A DNA stretch of 64,000 nt from Thalassobacillus sp043497085 (GTDB taxonomy: Bacteria; Bacillota; Bacilli; Bacillales; Halobacillaceae): assembly GCA_043497085.1 (NCBI GenBank), contig JBIEKI010000015.1; one strand, written 5' to 3'. Made by a program: the position numbers and the translations under genes. Each line of letters begins with the position of its first letter. The stretch's first letter is position 1. Under the pieces are notes generated by a model. The model did no database searches. It saw only the letters and a program-made list of their open reading frames with translations, and was not told the origin of the DNA. Below are positions 38,758-46,428 of the stretch, one piece after another.

Positions 38758-40101
38758 TTACGAACCCACGGGCTGTCGGGCATACTCGTATGCTTCCAGC
38801 AGCAAATCGACAAAATGGACAGCGCGCATCTTATCCGTCAATCCTTCCCGTTCAATGCCAAGTTTCATTTGCAAAAGGCATCCCGGGTTGGCGGTAACTA
38901 TGGTCTTCGCCATGGTATCCTGCACCTGTTCCATTTTATAATCAAGAATCTGCATGGACATCTCTGACTCGACGATATTATAAATGCCGGCAGAGCCGCA
39001 GCACCGGTCAGCATCTTTCATTTCTTTGTATTGTACCCCTGCGATTGATTGCAGCAATTGCCGGGGTTCCAGGAAAGTCTTCTGGACGTTTTTCAAATGA
39101 CAGGAATCCTGGTAGGTGATGATCTGATCTGGCAGTTCAAGCGGAAGTTGATCAAATTCCAATTCAGTCAATACGCTTGATATATCTTTGATTTTAGCGG
39201 CAAATGCTGCTGCACGTGATGCCCATTCCGGATCATCCTTTAATAAGTGATCATAATCGGTAAGAAACGCACCACAGCCGCCTGCATTGGTGATGATGTA
39301 ATCGGCTCCTGATGTTTCAAAAGCGGCGATATTCCGTTTAGCAAGTTCTTTTGCCTGCTGTTTTTCCCCGCTATGGCCGTGCAACGCCCCGCAGCAGGCC
39401 TGGCTTTCAGGAATCACGATTTCACATCCGGCATACTGCAATAGTTTCATGGTGGCATCATTGGTCGCCATGAACATGGAATCCATCAGACACCCGGAAA
39501 AGAAGGCAACTTTTTTCTTTTGCGGGATGAGAGAAGGTAAATGACCCGGACGATTCTTCAGCTGTTTTAATGAAGGTACTTCCGGAAGCACTTGTTCCAT
39601 TGTCCTTAAGTTTTCCGGCAAAAACTTCATGAGACCTGTGCGGCGGGCGGCCTTCTGTAAACCGCTCCGCTGGTAAAAACCTAACAGGCCGGTCATCGTT
39701 CTCATGCGGCTTTGGTTAGGGAATAATCTTTTGAAAGCGATGTTCCGAATTGCTTTTGTAGAAGCGGATAACTGATGATTCTGATAGATGATATCCCTTG
39801 CCTGTTCAAGCAGGTGGCCGTAATTGACTCCTGAAGGACATACGGGCTCGCAGGCCCGGCAGCCGAGACACATGTCTAGTGACCGTTTCACATCTTCATC
39901 CGGTTCAATATCGCCATCGACGACCGCTTTCATCAACGCAATCCGGCCACGAGGGGAGTGTGCTTCGTCATACCCGCTCTCGATATAAGTCGGGCAGCTC
40001 GGAAGACAAAAACCACAGCGCATACAATTAAGCAGTTCATCGTAATCCATTTTGTCCTGGAATTCTGTCTGAATCCGTTTCTTTTCTTGTGTTGTGATCA
40101 T
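38758..40101 (-). CDS. glcF: GlcF, glycolate oxidase iron-sulfur subunit
   Basis: The 447-residue protein has two N-terminal [4Fe-4S] motifs (CMRCGFCLPSCP and CLGCRACEPVCP) and two C-terminal CCG domains (ACCGALHG and RCCGSAGIY). It passes electrons from the FAD subunit to quinone at the membrane. It overlaps glcD by four bases (ATGA). B. subtilis YsfD is the closest known layout. Confidence 0.92.
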   Translation of the reverse strand: MITTQEKKRIQTEFQDKMDYDELLNCMRCGFCLPSCPTYIESGYDEAHSPRGRIALMKAVVDGDIEPDEDVKRSLDMCLGCRACEPVCPSGVNYGHLLEQARDIIYQNHQLSASTKAIRNIAFKRLFPNQSRMRTMTGLLGFYQRSGLQKAARRTGLMKFLPENLRTMEQVLPEVPSLKQLKNRPGHLPSLIPQKKKVAFFSGCLMDSMFMATNDATMKLLQYAGCEIVIPESQACCGALHGHSGEKQQAKELAKRNIAAFETSGADYIITNAGGCGAFLTDYDHLLKDDPEWASRAAAFAAKIKDISSVLTELEFDQLPLELPDQIITYQDSCHLKNVQKTFLEPRQLLQSIAGVQYKEMKDADRCCGSAGIYNIVESEMSMQILDYKMEQVQDTMAKTIVTANPGCLLQMKLGIEREGLTDKMRAVHFVDLLLEAYEYARQPVGS

Positions 40102-41510
40102 GGCTGTACCACCACGCGTTTCCGTTCCGACTTGGCAAAAACTTTTCCTGGATTCATGATGTTGTTAGGGTCGAAAGCCTGCTTGATCCCTTTCATTGCG
40201 GCAATTCCTTCTTCTCCGAGTTTCAAGTGGAGGTATGGGGACTTCATGGCGCCTACGCCATGCTCGCCGGTAATCGTACCTCCAAGCTCGACCGCTTTAT
40301 GAAAAATTGCTTCGAAAGCCTGCTCAACCCGATGGATTTCATCCTCATTCCGGACATCGGTCAAGCAGGTGGGGTGGAGGTTGCCATCACCGGCATGGCC
40401 GAAGGTGCAGATTTCCACGTTATATTCCCTGGCAATGTCATTAATCGCCCGCACCATTTCTGCGATTTTCGAGCGGGGGACTGTCGCGTCTTCCAAAATC
40501 GTCGTTGGCTTCAAGCGCGCCAACGCAGATAGCGCTGTCCGTCTTGCTGTCCGCAGCGCATCCGCTTCAGCTTCCGATTTTGCGACATCGACTTGGATCG
40601 CCTGTTTTTCTCGGCACAGCGCAGCGATTTTCGCGATGTCCCGTTCAACGACTTCTTCCGGACCATCCTGTTCAATCAATAATACCGCTTCGATATCGGT
40701 AGGAAGTCCGATTTGGGCAAATTCTTCGACTACCTTCAGGGTAGGCCGGTCGAGAAATTCCAGCGTGGTTGGAATAATACGGTGAGCAATAATGCTTGAC
40801 ACGGCTTCTGCTGCCGCTTCAATATCCTCATATAATGCAAGCATCGTCTTTTTCGTCTCCGGCATCGGGACTAATTTCAACGTTGCTTCCGTAATCACTC
40901 CAAGCGTCCCTTCCGAACCTACAAACAACCGGGTCAAATCATATCCAGCCACATCTTTGGCAAGCTTCCCGCCGGTACGGATGATGTCACCATTGGGCAA
41001 AACTACTTCAAGCCCCATCACGTAGTCTCTGGTTACGCCATATTTCAAGCCCCGGAGACCGCCCGAATTCTCGTTCAGGTTTCCTCCCATCGTTGAGATT
41101 TTCATGGAAGAAGGATCAGGAGGATAAAACAGCCCTTTCGCTTCGACGGCATGGATCATATCAAGCGTGATCAACCCAGGCTGGACGGTGATCGTCAGGT
41201 TTTCTTCGTCAATCTCTATGATATCCTGCATATGCTTGAACAGCAGCACGATCCCTCCCTCCATAGGGGTAGTGCCAGCGGACAGGTTCGTTCCTGAACC
41301 GCGTGGGACAACTGGTACTTCGTTGTCATTGCACAGCTTCAATACGGATGCAACTTCTTCGGCATTCCTTGGAGCTACGACCGCATCTGGCATCGACTGG
41401 AACTGTGGCGTAGCATCATAAGAATATACAAGCAGGCTGGCTTTGTTATCCTGAAAATTTTCCGGTCCGACAATAGCTGTAAGTTGGCTTTTTAATGTTT
41501 CGTTTAACAT
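40098..41510 (-). CDS. glcD: GlcD, glycolate oxidase FAD subunit
   Basis: The 470-residue FAD-linked oxidase has VVPRGSGTNLSAGT, MGGNLNENSGGLRGLKYGVT and the C-terminal HAGDGNLHPT and GTITGEHGVGAMK motifs of the GlcD/D-lactate dehydrogenase family. It oxidises glycolate to glyoxylate; other 2-hydroxyacids are possible. The operon has only D and F subunits, with no GlcE. Confidence 0.92.
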   Translation of the reverse strand: MLNETLKSQLTAIVGPENFQDNKASLLVYSYDATPQFQSMPDAVVAPRNAEEVASVLKLCNDNEVPVVPRGSGTNLSAGTTPMEGGIVLLFKHMQDIIEIDEENLTITVQPGLITLDMIHAVEAKGLFYPPDPSSMKISTMGGNLNENSGGLRGLKYGVTRDYVMGLEVVLPNGDIIRTGGKLAKDVAGYDLTRLFVGSEGTLGVITEATLKLVPMPETKKTMLALYEDIEAAAEAVSSIIAHRIIPTTLEFLDRPTLKVVEEFAQIGLPTDIEAVLLIEQDGPEEVVERDIAKIAALCREKQAIQVDVAKSEAEADALRTARRTALSALARLKPTTILEDATVPRSKIAEMVRAINDIAREYNVEICTFGHAGDGNLHPTCLTDVRNEDEIHRVEQAFEAIFHKAVELGGTITGEHGVGAMKSPYLHLKLGEEGIAAMKGIKQAFDPNNIMNPGKVFAKSERKRVVVQP

Positions 41511-41589
41511 AAAAAAACTCCCTCAATAGAATGGTTACTTCCATTATAAGAAATGCAGGAGCTGACAGCTATATAGGAATGTACAAAAA

Positions 41590-42735
41590 TTAAGCCCTTA
41601 CATGCTTTTCTTTTGTTTGTTCCTCCAAAAAATATAACCCCATATAAAGTGTCATTAAATCGCGGAATACTTTGGGATCAAGGGAGGTAAGTGACTCTAT
41701 TCGTTTGAACCGGTAATGGATGGTATTAATATGTACATGCATATCTTCTGCGGCAGCTTTTATTTTCAAATCGTTCTTAAAATAAATATCCAGGGTATCG
41801 ATCAAATCTTTCTCGCCTTTGATGCGTTCAATCGTCCTCGTAATGAAATCCACACGTGTAGCATGACTGATTTCCTGAAGACACATCTCGAGTCCTAACT
41901 CCTCATCAAAAAATATTCCGTCATTTTTATCAGCGACCAGTAACGCGCGTTCCGCCTGTTCATAAGAAAGGTTAACTTCTTCTTTGGAAACGGGTTGACC
42001 AATTCCTGCCGTCATCGTTATCCCATATCGCTTCTCCAGTTCCTGTTTCCATTTTAAAAAAGAAGACTTGCGTTGTGCTGCCCAAGTAGCAGCTTCATCA
42101 GAAGTCATGGCCACTTCAAGAAGGACATAACGATCGCTGCCTAAACGGGCGAAAATATCATTCTTCGTAGGCAGTAAGCGGGATTTTAAAAAATCTGTGA
42201 CCACTGTTTCCTTGTCAGCATTCATGTTCCGAAGATGGATGATGGTACTCCTTCTCGGTAAAGACAAATCAATGCCAAGCATATCCGCCCGTTCCTGGAA
42301 ATTTTCAGAGTCCGTGTGCTGGTGAATCCAGTCGAATACCAAGCCTTCAATCGCACGGGTTTTCCATTCCATTTGTTCTTTATAATAATTTTCGTGGATC
42401 AATAGTTCGGTCATTTTTTTTAAGAGAGATCCGAAAGGGGTTACTTTTTCCGGATTACCTGTTATGCCAATCACCCCTACGACATCATGTTGAAACATGA
42501 TAGGCAGATTAATGCCGGCCCTGACACCTTGCAGCTGGGATTCGTCCTGCTCTGTCAAGAGGACATTTCTTTTTTCACGGGAAGCAATCATAGCTCCTTC
42601 ATGAAATCTTCCTATTCGATCACGAGCGGTACTTGCGATGATATTCCCTTTTGTATTCACAATGATGAAGTCCTCATCCATCAATTTTCTGACTTCCTGT
42701 AAAATCCTTTGCGCTAAAGCTTCCGATAAGAACAT
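41590..42735 (-). CDS. CdaR-family transcriptional regulator of glcDF (YsfB-like)
   Basis: The 381-residue protein has an N-terminal putative sugar-diacid recognition domain (residues 1-135, including ARDRIGRFHEGA), a middle GGDEF-like region, and a C-terminal PucR-type helix-turn-helix (AAEDMHVHINTIHYRFKRIE). It lies upstream of glcDF on the same strand (79-base gap), as ysfB does in B. subtilis, and probably activates it in response to glycolate or a related hydroxyacid. Confidence 0.88.
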   Translation of the reverse strand: MFLSEALAQRILQEVRKLMDEDFIIVNTKGNIIASTARDRIGRFHEGAMIASREKRNVLLTEQDESQLQGVRAGINLPIMFQHDVVGVIGITGNPEKVTPFGSLLKKMTELLIHENYYKEQMEWKTRAIEGLVFDWIHQHTDSENFQERADMLGIDLSLPRRSTIIHLRNMNADKETVVTDFLKSRLLPTKNDIFARLGSDRYVLLEVAMTSDEAATWAAQRKSSFLKWKQELEKRYGITMTAGIGQPVSKEEVNLSYEQAERALLVADKNDGIFFDEELGLEMCLQEISHATRVDFITRTIERIKGEKDLIDTLDIYFKNDLKIKAAAEDMHVHINTIHYRFKRIESLTSLDPKVFRDLMTLYMGLYFLEEQTKEKHVRA

Positions 42736-42793
42736 ATTCTACCTCCTAACAGACTGCTGCTTCCATTTTACCTTGAATTTTTAAGAAAAACCC

Positions 42794-42824
42794 AGACATT
42801 CCGGACAATTTTTGGCGAATGTCT
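42794..42824. promoter_or_regulatory. Inverted repeat between the regulator and ktrB
   Basis: AGACATTC (42794-42801) and GAATGTCT (42817-42824) are perfect inverted halves with a 15-base spacer. They lie in the divergent region between the CdaR-type gene and the potassium transporter. Confidence 0.4.
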
Positions 42825-42907
42825 AGGAAATTTCTGCAGCACACTGCTATAATGGGTAGAAGATTCTTTAAAGAGCAGGCGCAGCTAGTCGACAAAGGAG
42901 AAACATT

Positions 42908-44272
42908 ATGAAAATCAGGAAAAGGAACTTACGATCAATCAATAACTTGTCCCCATTCAAATTGATCGCTTTGTTCTATTTATTTGCCGTTACGGTATCC
43001 TCACTTTTATTGGCTATGCCAGTTGCGCATCAGCCGGGTGTGGAACTATCATTCATCGATATATTATTTACTGCAGTCAGTGCTGTCAGTGTGACCGGCC
43101 TTAGTGTCATTACAGTAGCTGATACCTTCAGCACGACCGGAATCATCCTCCTTGCTTTTGTACTTCAGCTTGGTGGAATAGGCGTGATGAGTATCGGTAC
43201 AGCGATCTGGATGCTTTTAGGAAAAAAAATCGGTCTCAAGGAACGCCGGTTGATCATGACCGATCAGAATCAAACCTCGTTCCAGGGAGTCGTCCGATTG
43301 ATCCGCCAGATAATTGGCGTTGTTCTGTTGATTGAATTTGTTGGTTTTCTCACACTCGGAACCTACTTCTTACAATATCACCCTCCCGGGGAAGCCTATC
43401 TTCATGGGTTTTTTGGAGCTGTCAGTGCCATGACCAACGGTGGCTTTGATATCACAGGAGCTTCGCTGATCCCTTACAAGGATGATTATTTTGTCCAATT
43501 CATCAACATGCTGCTGATTATAGCTGGTGCCATCGGTTTTCCGGTGTTGATTGAAGTGAAAGAATACCTTTTTAAAAATACAGGACCCGGAGAGACGAAA
43601 CGGTTTTCGTTATTTGCGAAATTGACTTCGTTTACTTTTTTGATGCTGGTCATTTTTGGAATGGTGATGATCATCTTATTTGAATTCAACCATTTTTTTG
43701 CTAATAAAAATTGGCATGAAATTTTATTCTATGCCCTCTTCCAATCGGTGACAACGCGAAGCGGAGGCTTGTCGACAATGGATGTCGGCCAACTGACAGA
43801 GCAGACGAAACTGTTCCTTTCATCCTTGATGTTCATTGGTGCCTCACCAAGCAGTGTCGGGGGTGGTATCCGGACGACTACTTTTGCTTTACTGGTCATT
43901 TTCATGCTTACTTATGCCAGGGGCCAGACGCGCGTACGGGTGTTCCGGCGCGAGATTCATGACGATGATTTGATTAAAGCGGTTGTCGTTACCATCATGG
44001 CGGTTATGATTTGTTTTGTTGCTGTTGTCGCATTGACAATCACAGAGCCGTACACCATAGGAGATATTCTTTTTGAAGTGACCTCGGCCTTCGGTACGGT
44101 CGGATTGTCCACCGGCATTACTCCAGGGTTATCGACGTTTGCCAAGTTTGTACTGATGTTTCTCATGTTCATCGGACGAATAGGCATATTGACTTTCTTA
44201 TTTACATTGAAAAAAGAAAAAAAGAAGACGGGAAATTACCACTACCCGAAAGAACGGATCATCATCGGTTAA
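42908..44272 (+). CDS. KtrB/TrkH-family potassium uptake protein
   Basis: The 454-residue membrane protein has the four repeated M-P-M units of the TrkH/KtrB family, with filter-like segments SAVSVTGLSV, SAMTNGGFDI, SVTTRSGGLST and SAFGTVGLSTG. Its conserved filter glycines are present. It imports K+ with a cytoplasmic KtrA/KtrC partner, which is not in the window. This would matter for osmoadaptation in a salt-tolerant host. Confidence 0.92.
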   Translation: MKIRKRNLRSINNLSPFKLIALFYLFAVTVSSLLLAMPVAHQPGVELSFIDILFTAVSAVSVTGLSVITVADTFSTTGIILLAFVLQLGGIGVMSIGTAIWMLLGKKIGLKERRLIMTDQNQTSFQGVVRLIRQIIGVVLLIEFVGFLTLGTYFLQYHPPGEAYLHGFFGAVSAMTNGGFDITGASLIPYKDDYFVQFINMLLIIAGAIGFPVLIEVKEYLFKNTGPGETKRFSLFAKLTSFTFLMLVIFGMVMIILFEFNHFFANKNWHEILFYALFQSVTTRSGGLSTMDVGQLTEQTKLFLSSLMFIGASPSSVGGGIRTTTFALLVIFMLTYARGQTRVRVFRREIHDDDLIKAVVVTIMAVMICFVAVVALTITEPYTIGDILFEVTSAFGTVGLSTGITPGLSTFAKFVLMFLMFIGRIGILTFLFTLKKEKKKTGNYHYPKERIIIG

Positions 44273-44275
44273 AAC

Positions 44276-44318
44276 ACAAAAAAAGCGCCTCCTATATAAA
44301 GGAGTGCGCTTTTTTGCG
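44276..44318. terminator. Bidirectional terminator
   Basis: AAAAAAGCGC...CTCC pairs with GGAG...GCGCTTTTTT between ktrB and the convergent small gene. Confidence 0.88.
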
Positions 44319-44334
44319 CTTTTCAGTGCGATGA

Positions 44335-44445
44335 TTAGCAGTAGAATGCTGCTCCTACAATGATGAGCAAGATAAACAACACTACAATCAACGCGAAGTT
44401 GCTGCCGTAGGCACCTCGACGTCCGTAAGGGTAACAATGGTACAT
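44335..44445 (-). CDS. YjcZ-family small membrane protein, 36 aa
   Basis: The protein starts MYHCYPYGRRGAYG and ends in a hydrophobic helix (NFALIVVLFILLIIVGAAFY). The F-A-L-I-V-V-L-F-I-L-L-I-I-V-G core is the hallmark of the YjcZ sporulation-associated family. GAGGTGAG precedes the ATG on the minus strand. Confidence 0.88.
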   Translation of the reverse strand: MYHCYPYGRRGAYGSNFALIVVLFILLIIVGAAFYC

Positions 44446-44539
44446 TAAAAGCTCACCTCCTCGGTTGGTACACTGATACTATATGCAACCGGGAGTTTCG
44501 CGTATGGTCATTCACCCAGATTTAGTTATTTATCTTGTA

Positions 44540-44878
44540 TCAATCTGTCTGGTAAGAAGCATCATGGGTGGGATGAGAAAAGTTTTTCCGCTTAGCGTAA
44601 TAATTTTCTTCCATGAGCTTCCGATTATGAGAAGTGTTCCAGCCGATATCGTTGGTTTCGTGCACCCATTCGTCACCAGACATGACAGCCGGATCGATTT
44701 CTTCACTCCAATGGTTGAGTGGAGAATTCATGGAATCATAGTAGCTGTCTCCGATCGTGACACCATAGGGGTTGACGAAAGGGGCTTTCCTTTTTTTCTT
44801 TTCAATGTTTGGTGCATTGATTTGATGAGGAAACGAGGTGAATTCATCCATTTGTCGCTCGATATTTTGTTCACGCAT
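44540..44878 (-). CDS. Conserved hypothetical protein, possibly DUF3905
   Basis: The 112-residue hydrophilic protein is rich in Asn, Glu and Lys and contains PAVMSGDEWVHETNDIGWNT. This resembles the DUF3905 family of spore-formers from memory only. GGAGGGATG precedes the ATG. No membrane segment. Confidence 0.65.
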   Translation of the reverse strand: MREQNIERQMDEFTSFPHQINAPNIEKKKRKAPFVNPYGVTIGDSYYDSMNSPLNHWSEEIDPAVMSGDEWVHETNDIGWNTSHNRKLMEENYYAKRKNFSHPTHDASYQTD

Positions 44879-45040
44879 TAGACATCCCTCCTTATCCCTA
44901 TCTTTCCCAGTAAGAAAAGGATTATGAAAAATTCACTCGCGTTTCTAAAAGACTGAATTTGTAAAATCTCAATGTTAATTTACATTTAAGTTCCCTTTTG
45001 CTGAAGACTCATTTTTGAAACTTTAGATTGCGTTTATGGT

Positions 45041-45133
45041 GGCTGGGAAAACGGATCGCTTTCCGTGGGCATGTGGTGAGCTTCCTCAGGCTCCGCCTTG
45101 CGGGATCGCACCGATCATGTTCATCCCATAGGA
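45041..45133 (+). repeat. Repeat C copy 5, truncated
   Basis: GGGAAAACGGATCGCTTTCC, CTTCCTCAGGCTCCGCCTTG and ATCCCATAGGA are present, but the right arm after CCATAGGA (GTCTCGC...TTTCCC) is missing. Confidence 0.8.
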
Positions 45134-45325
45134 CCCAAATTATATCGAAATCGAGTCTTCCACAATCCGGTCTTGTTGTTGAATAGGCCTCTTATGGCAA
45201 ACTCCATCAGGAGAAAAGTAACTGCTGTTATATGTCAAAAAGATAAATGATACCCTGTTATAATGCCGAATATACATAGCTGATTTGAGGTGTAGTATAA
45301 GTTTTAAATGAAAAATTGCTACAGT

Positions 45326-45368
45326 TATGACCTTTGTCACATACAGAACGCTCATAGGTTTTTATAAT
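45326..45368 (+). promoter_or_regulatory. FNR-type activated promoter of the POR genes
   Basis: TATGACCTTTGTCACA (45326-45341) matches TGTGA-N6-TCACA with one change. A TATAAT follows at 45363-45368 with no good -35. The site centre is 29.5 bases before the -10 box, about -41.5 from the likely start, the classic class II FNR/CRP position. Confidence 0.6.
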
Positions 45369-45414
45369 GGATGGAGAATCAATCCACGTCACTTAAAAAG
45401 CAAAGGGGGATCCT

Positions 45415-46428
45415 ATGTCAATTTTGCCCACTACTAATGAACTTGGATTTTTTGAAATCCGCTTAGAATCGATCGGCGGACTAGGTGCCAATCTGGCTGG
45501 AAAAATGCTTGCAGAAGCCGGTGTATTAGGCCATGGTTTAAACGGTTCAAACTTTTCGTCTTATGGTTCCGAAAAGAAAGGGACGCCAGTCAAAGCATTC
45601 ATTCGTTTTTGTGAACCTGAGGTTGAAATCAGAGCCCATTCACCAATTGAAGAGCCGCATGTGATCGGTGTATTCCATGAAGCGTTATATAAAACTGTCG
45701 ATGTTGTCAGCGGGCTGCAAGCAGATGGCGTGGTTCTGGTAAATAGTGAACGCGATATAGAAGCTGTCAGGGAAGAGCTGGAACTCGATCACGGTACGTT
45801 AGCGGTCGTTGACGCCATGAGTATCGCTGTCGAAGAAAATACGCGGATCAATACCGCCATGCTTGGTGCACTTTACCGCGTACTCGGATTTTTAGATGCG
45901 GATAAGATGCGTGATGTCATCCGTGAGACGTTTGGTAAAAAGTATCCGCACTTAGTCGATGCTAATATCCGGACATTCAATCGTGGCTACGAAGAAGTCA
46001 GCTTTAAAAGCTATGAAGTACCTGAAGGAGCAGAACAGAAACCATTCGAACGTCAGCCATCACGGTTGGGATATGAAACCCAGGAAATCGGTGGTGTGAT
46101 TACCTCCCAGGCGAATAGTATTGAAAAAGACTTGAGTGGATCGAGACAAGGATTTTTACCGGCCTTCGAGCAGGAGAAATGCATCAACTGCACACACTGT
46201 GACACGGTGTGTCCTGATTTCTGCTTTGTATGGGAAGAAGGAGAGGACAAACGGGGCCGGAAACAGATGTTTTTGCAGGGAATTGATTACCAGTATTGCA
46301 AAGGGTGCCTGAAGTGTGTCGAAGTCTGCCCGACAAGTGCTTTGACGGAAATTAGAGAGACGATCGGTTACAGTGATGAGCACCGCGTGAAGCAGACGTT
46401 CCCCTACGTGGAAGGAGTGGTGAAATGA
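45415..46428 (+). CDS. Pyruvate:ferredoxin oxidoreductase, gamma-delta fusion subunit
   Basis: In this 337-residue protein, residues about 10-190 form the gamma domain (RLESIGGLGANLAGKMLAEAG). The C-terminal ~110 residues form a delta-type ferredoxin with two [4Fe-4S] motifs (CINCTHCDTVCPDFC and CKGCLKCVEVCP). It passes electrons from the TPP enzyme to ferredoxin. It overlaps the next gene by four bases (ATGA). Confidence 0.88.
   Translation: MSILPTTNELGFFEIRLESIGGLGANLAGKMLAEAGVLGHGLNGSNFSSYGSEKKGTPVKAFIRFCEPEVEIRAHSPIEEPHVIGVFHEALYKTVDVVSGLQADGVVLVNSERDIEAVREELELDHGTLAVVDAMSIAVEENTRINTAMLGALYRVLGFLDADKMRDVIRETFGKKYPHLVDANIRTFNRGYEEVSFKSYEVPEGAEQKPFERQPSRLGYETQEIGGVITSQANSIEKDLSGSRQGFLPAFEQEKCINCTHCDTVCPDFCFVWEEGEDKRGRKQMFLQGIDYQYCKGCLKCVEVCPTSALTEIRETIGYSDEHRVKQTFPYVEGVVK

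Larger units (their letters stand above)
44879..45414. other. Intergenic region with truncated repeat C and the POR promoter
   Basis: The gap holds repeat C copy 5 (45041-45133) and, near its right end, the FNR-type promoter of the pyruvate:ferredoxin oxidoreductase genes. No ORF is convincing. Confidence 0.6.
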
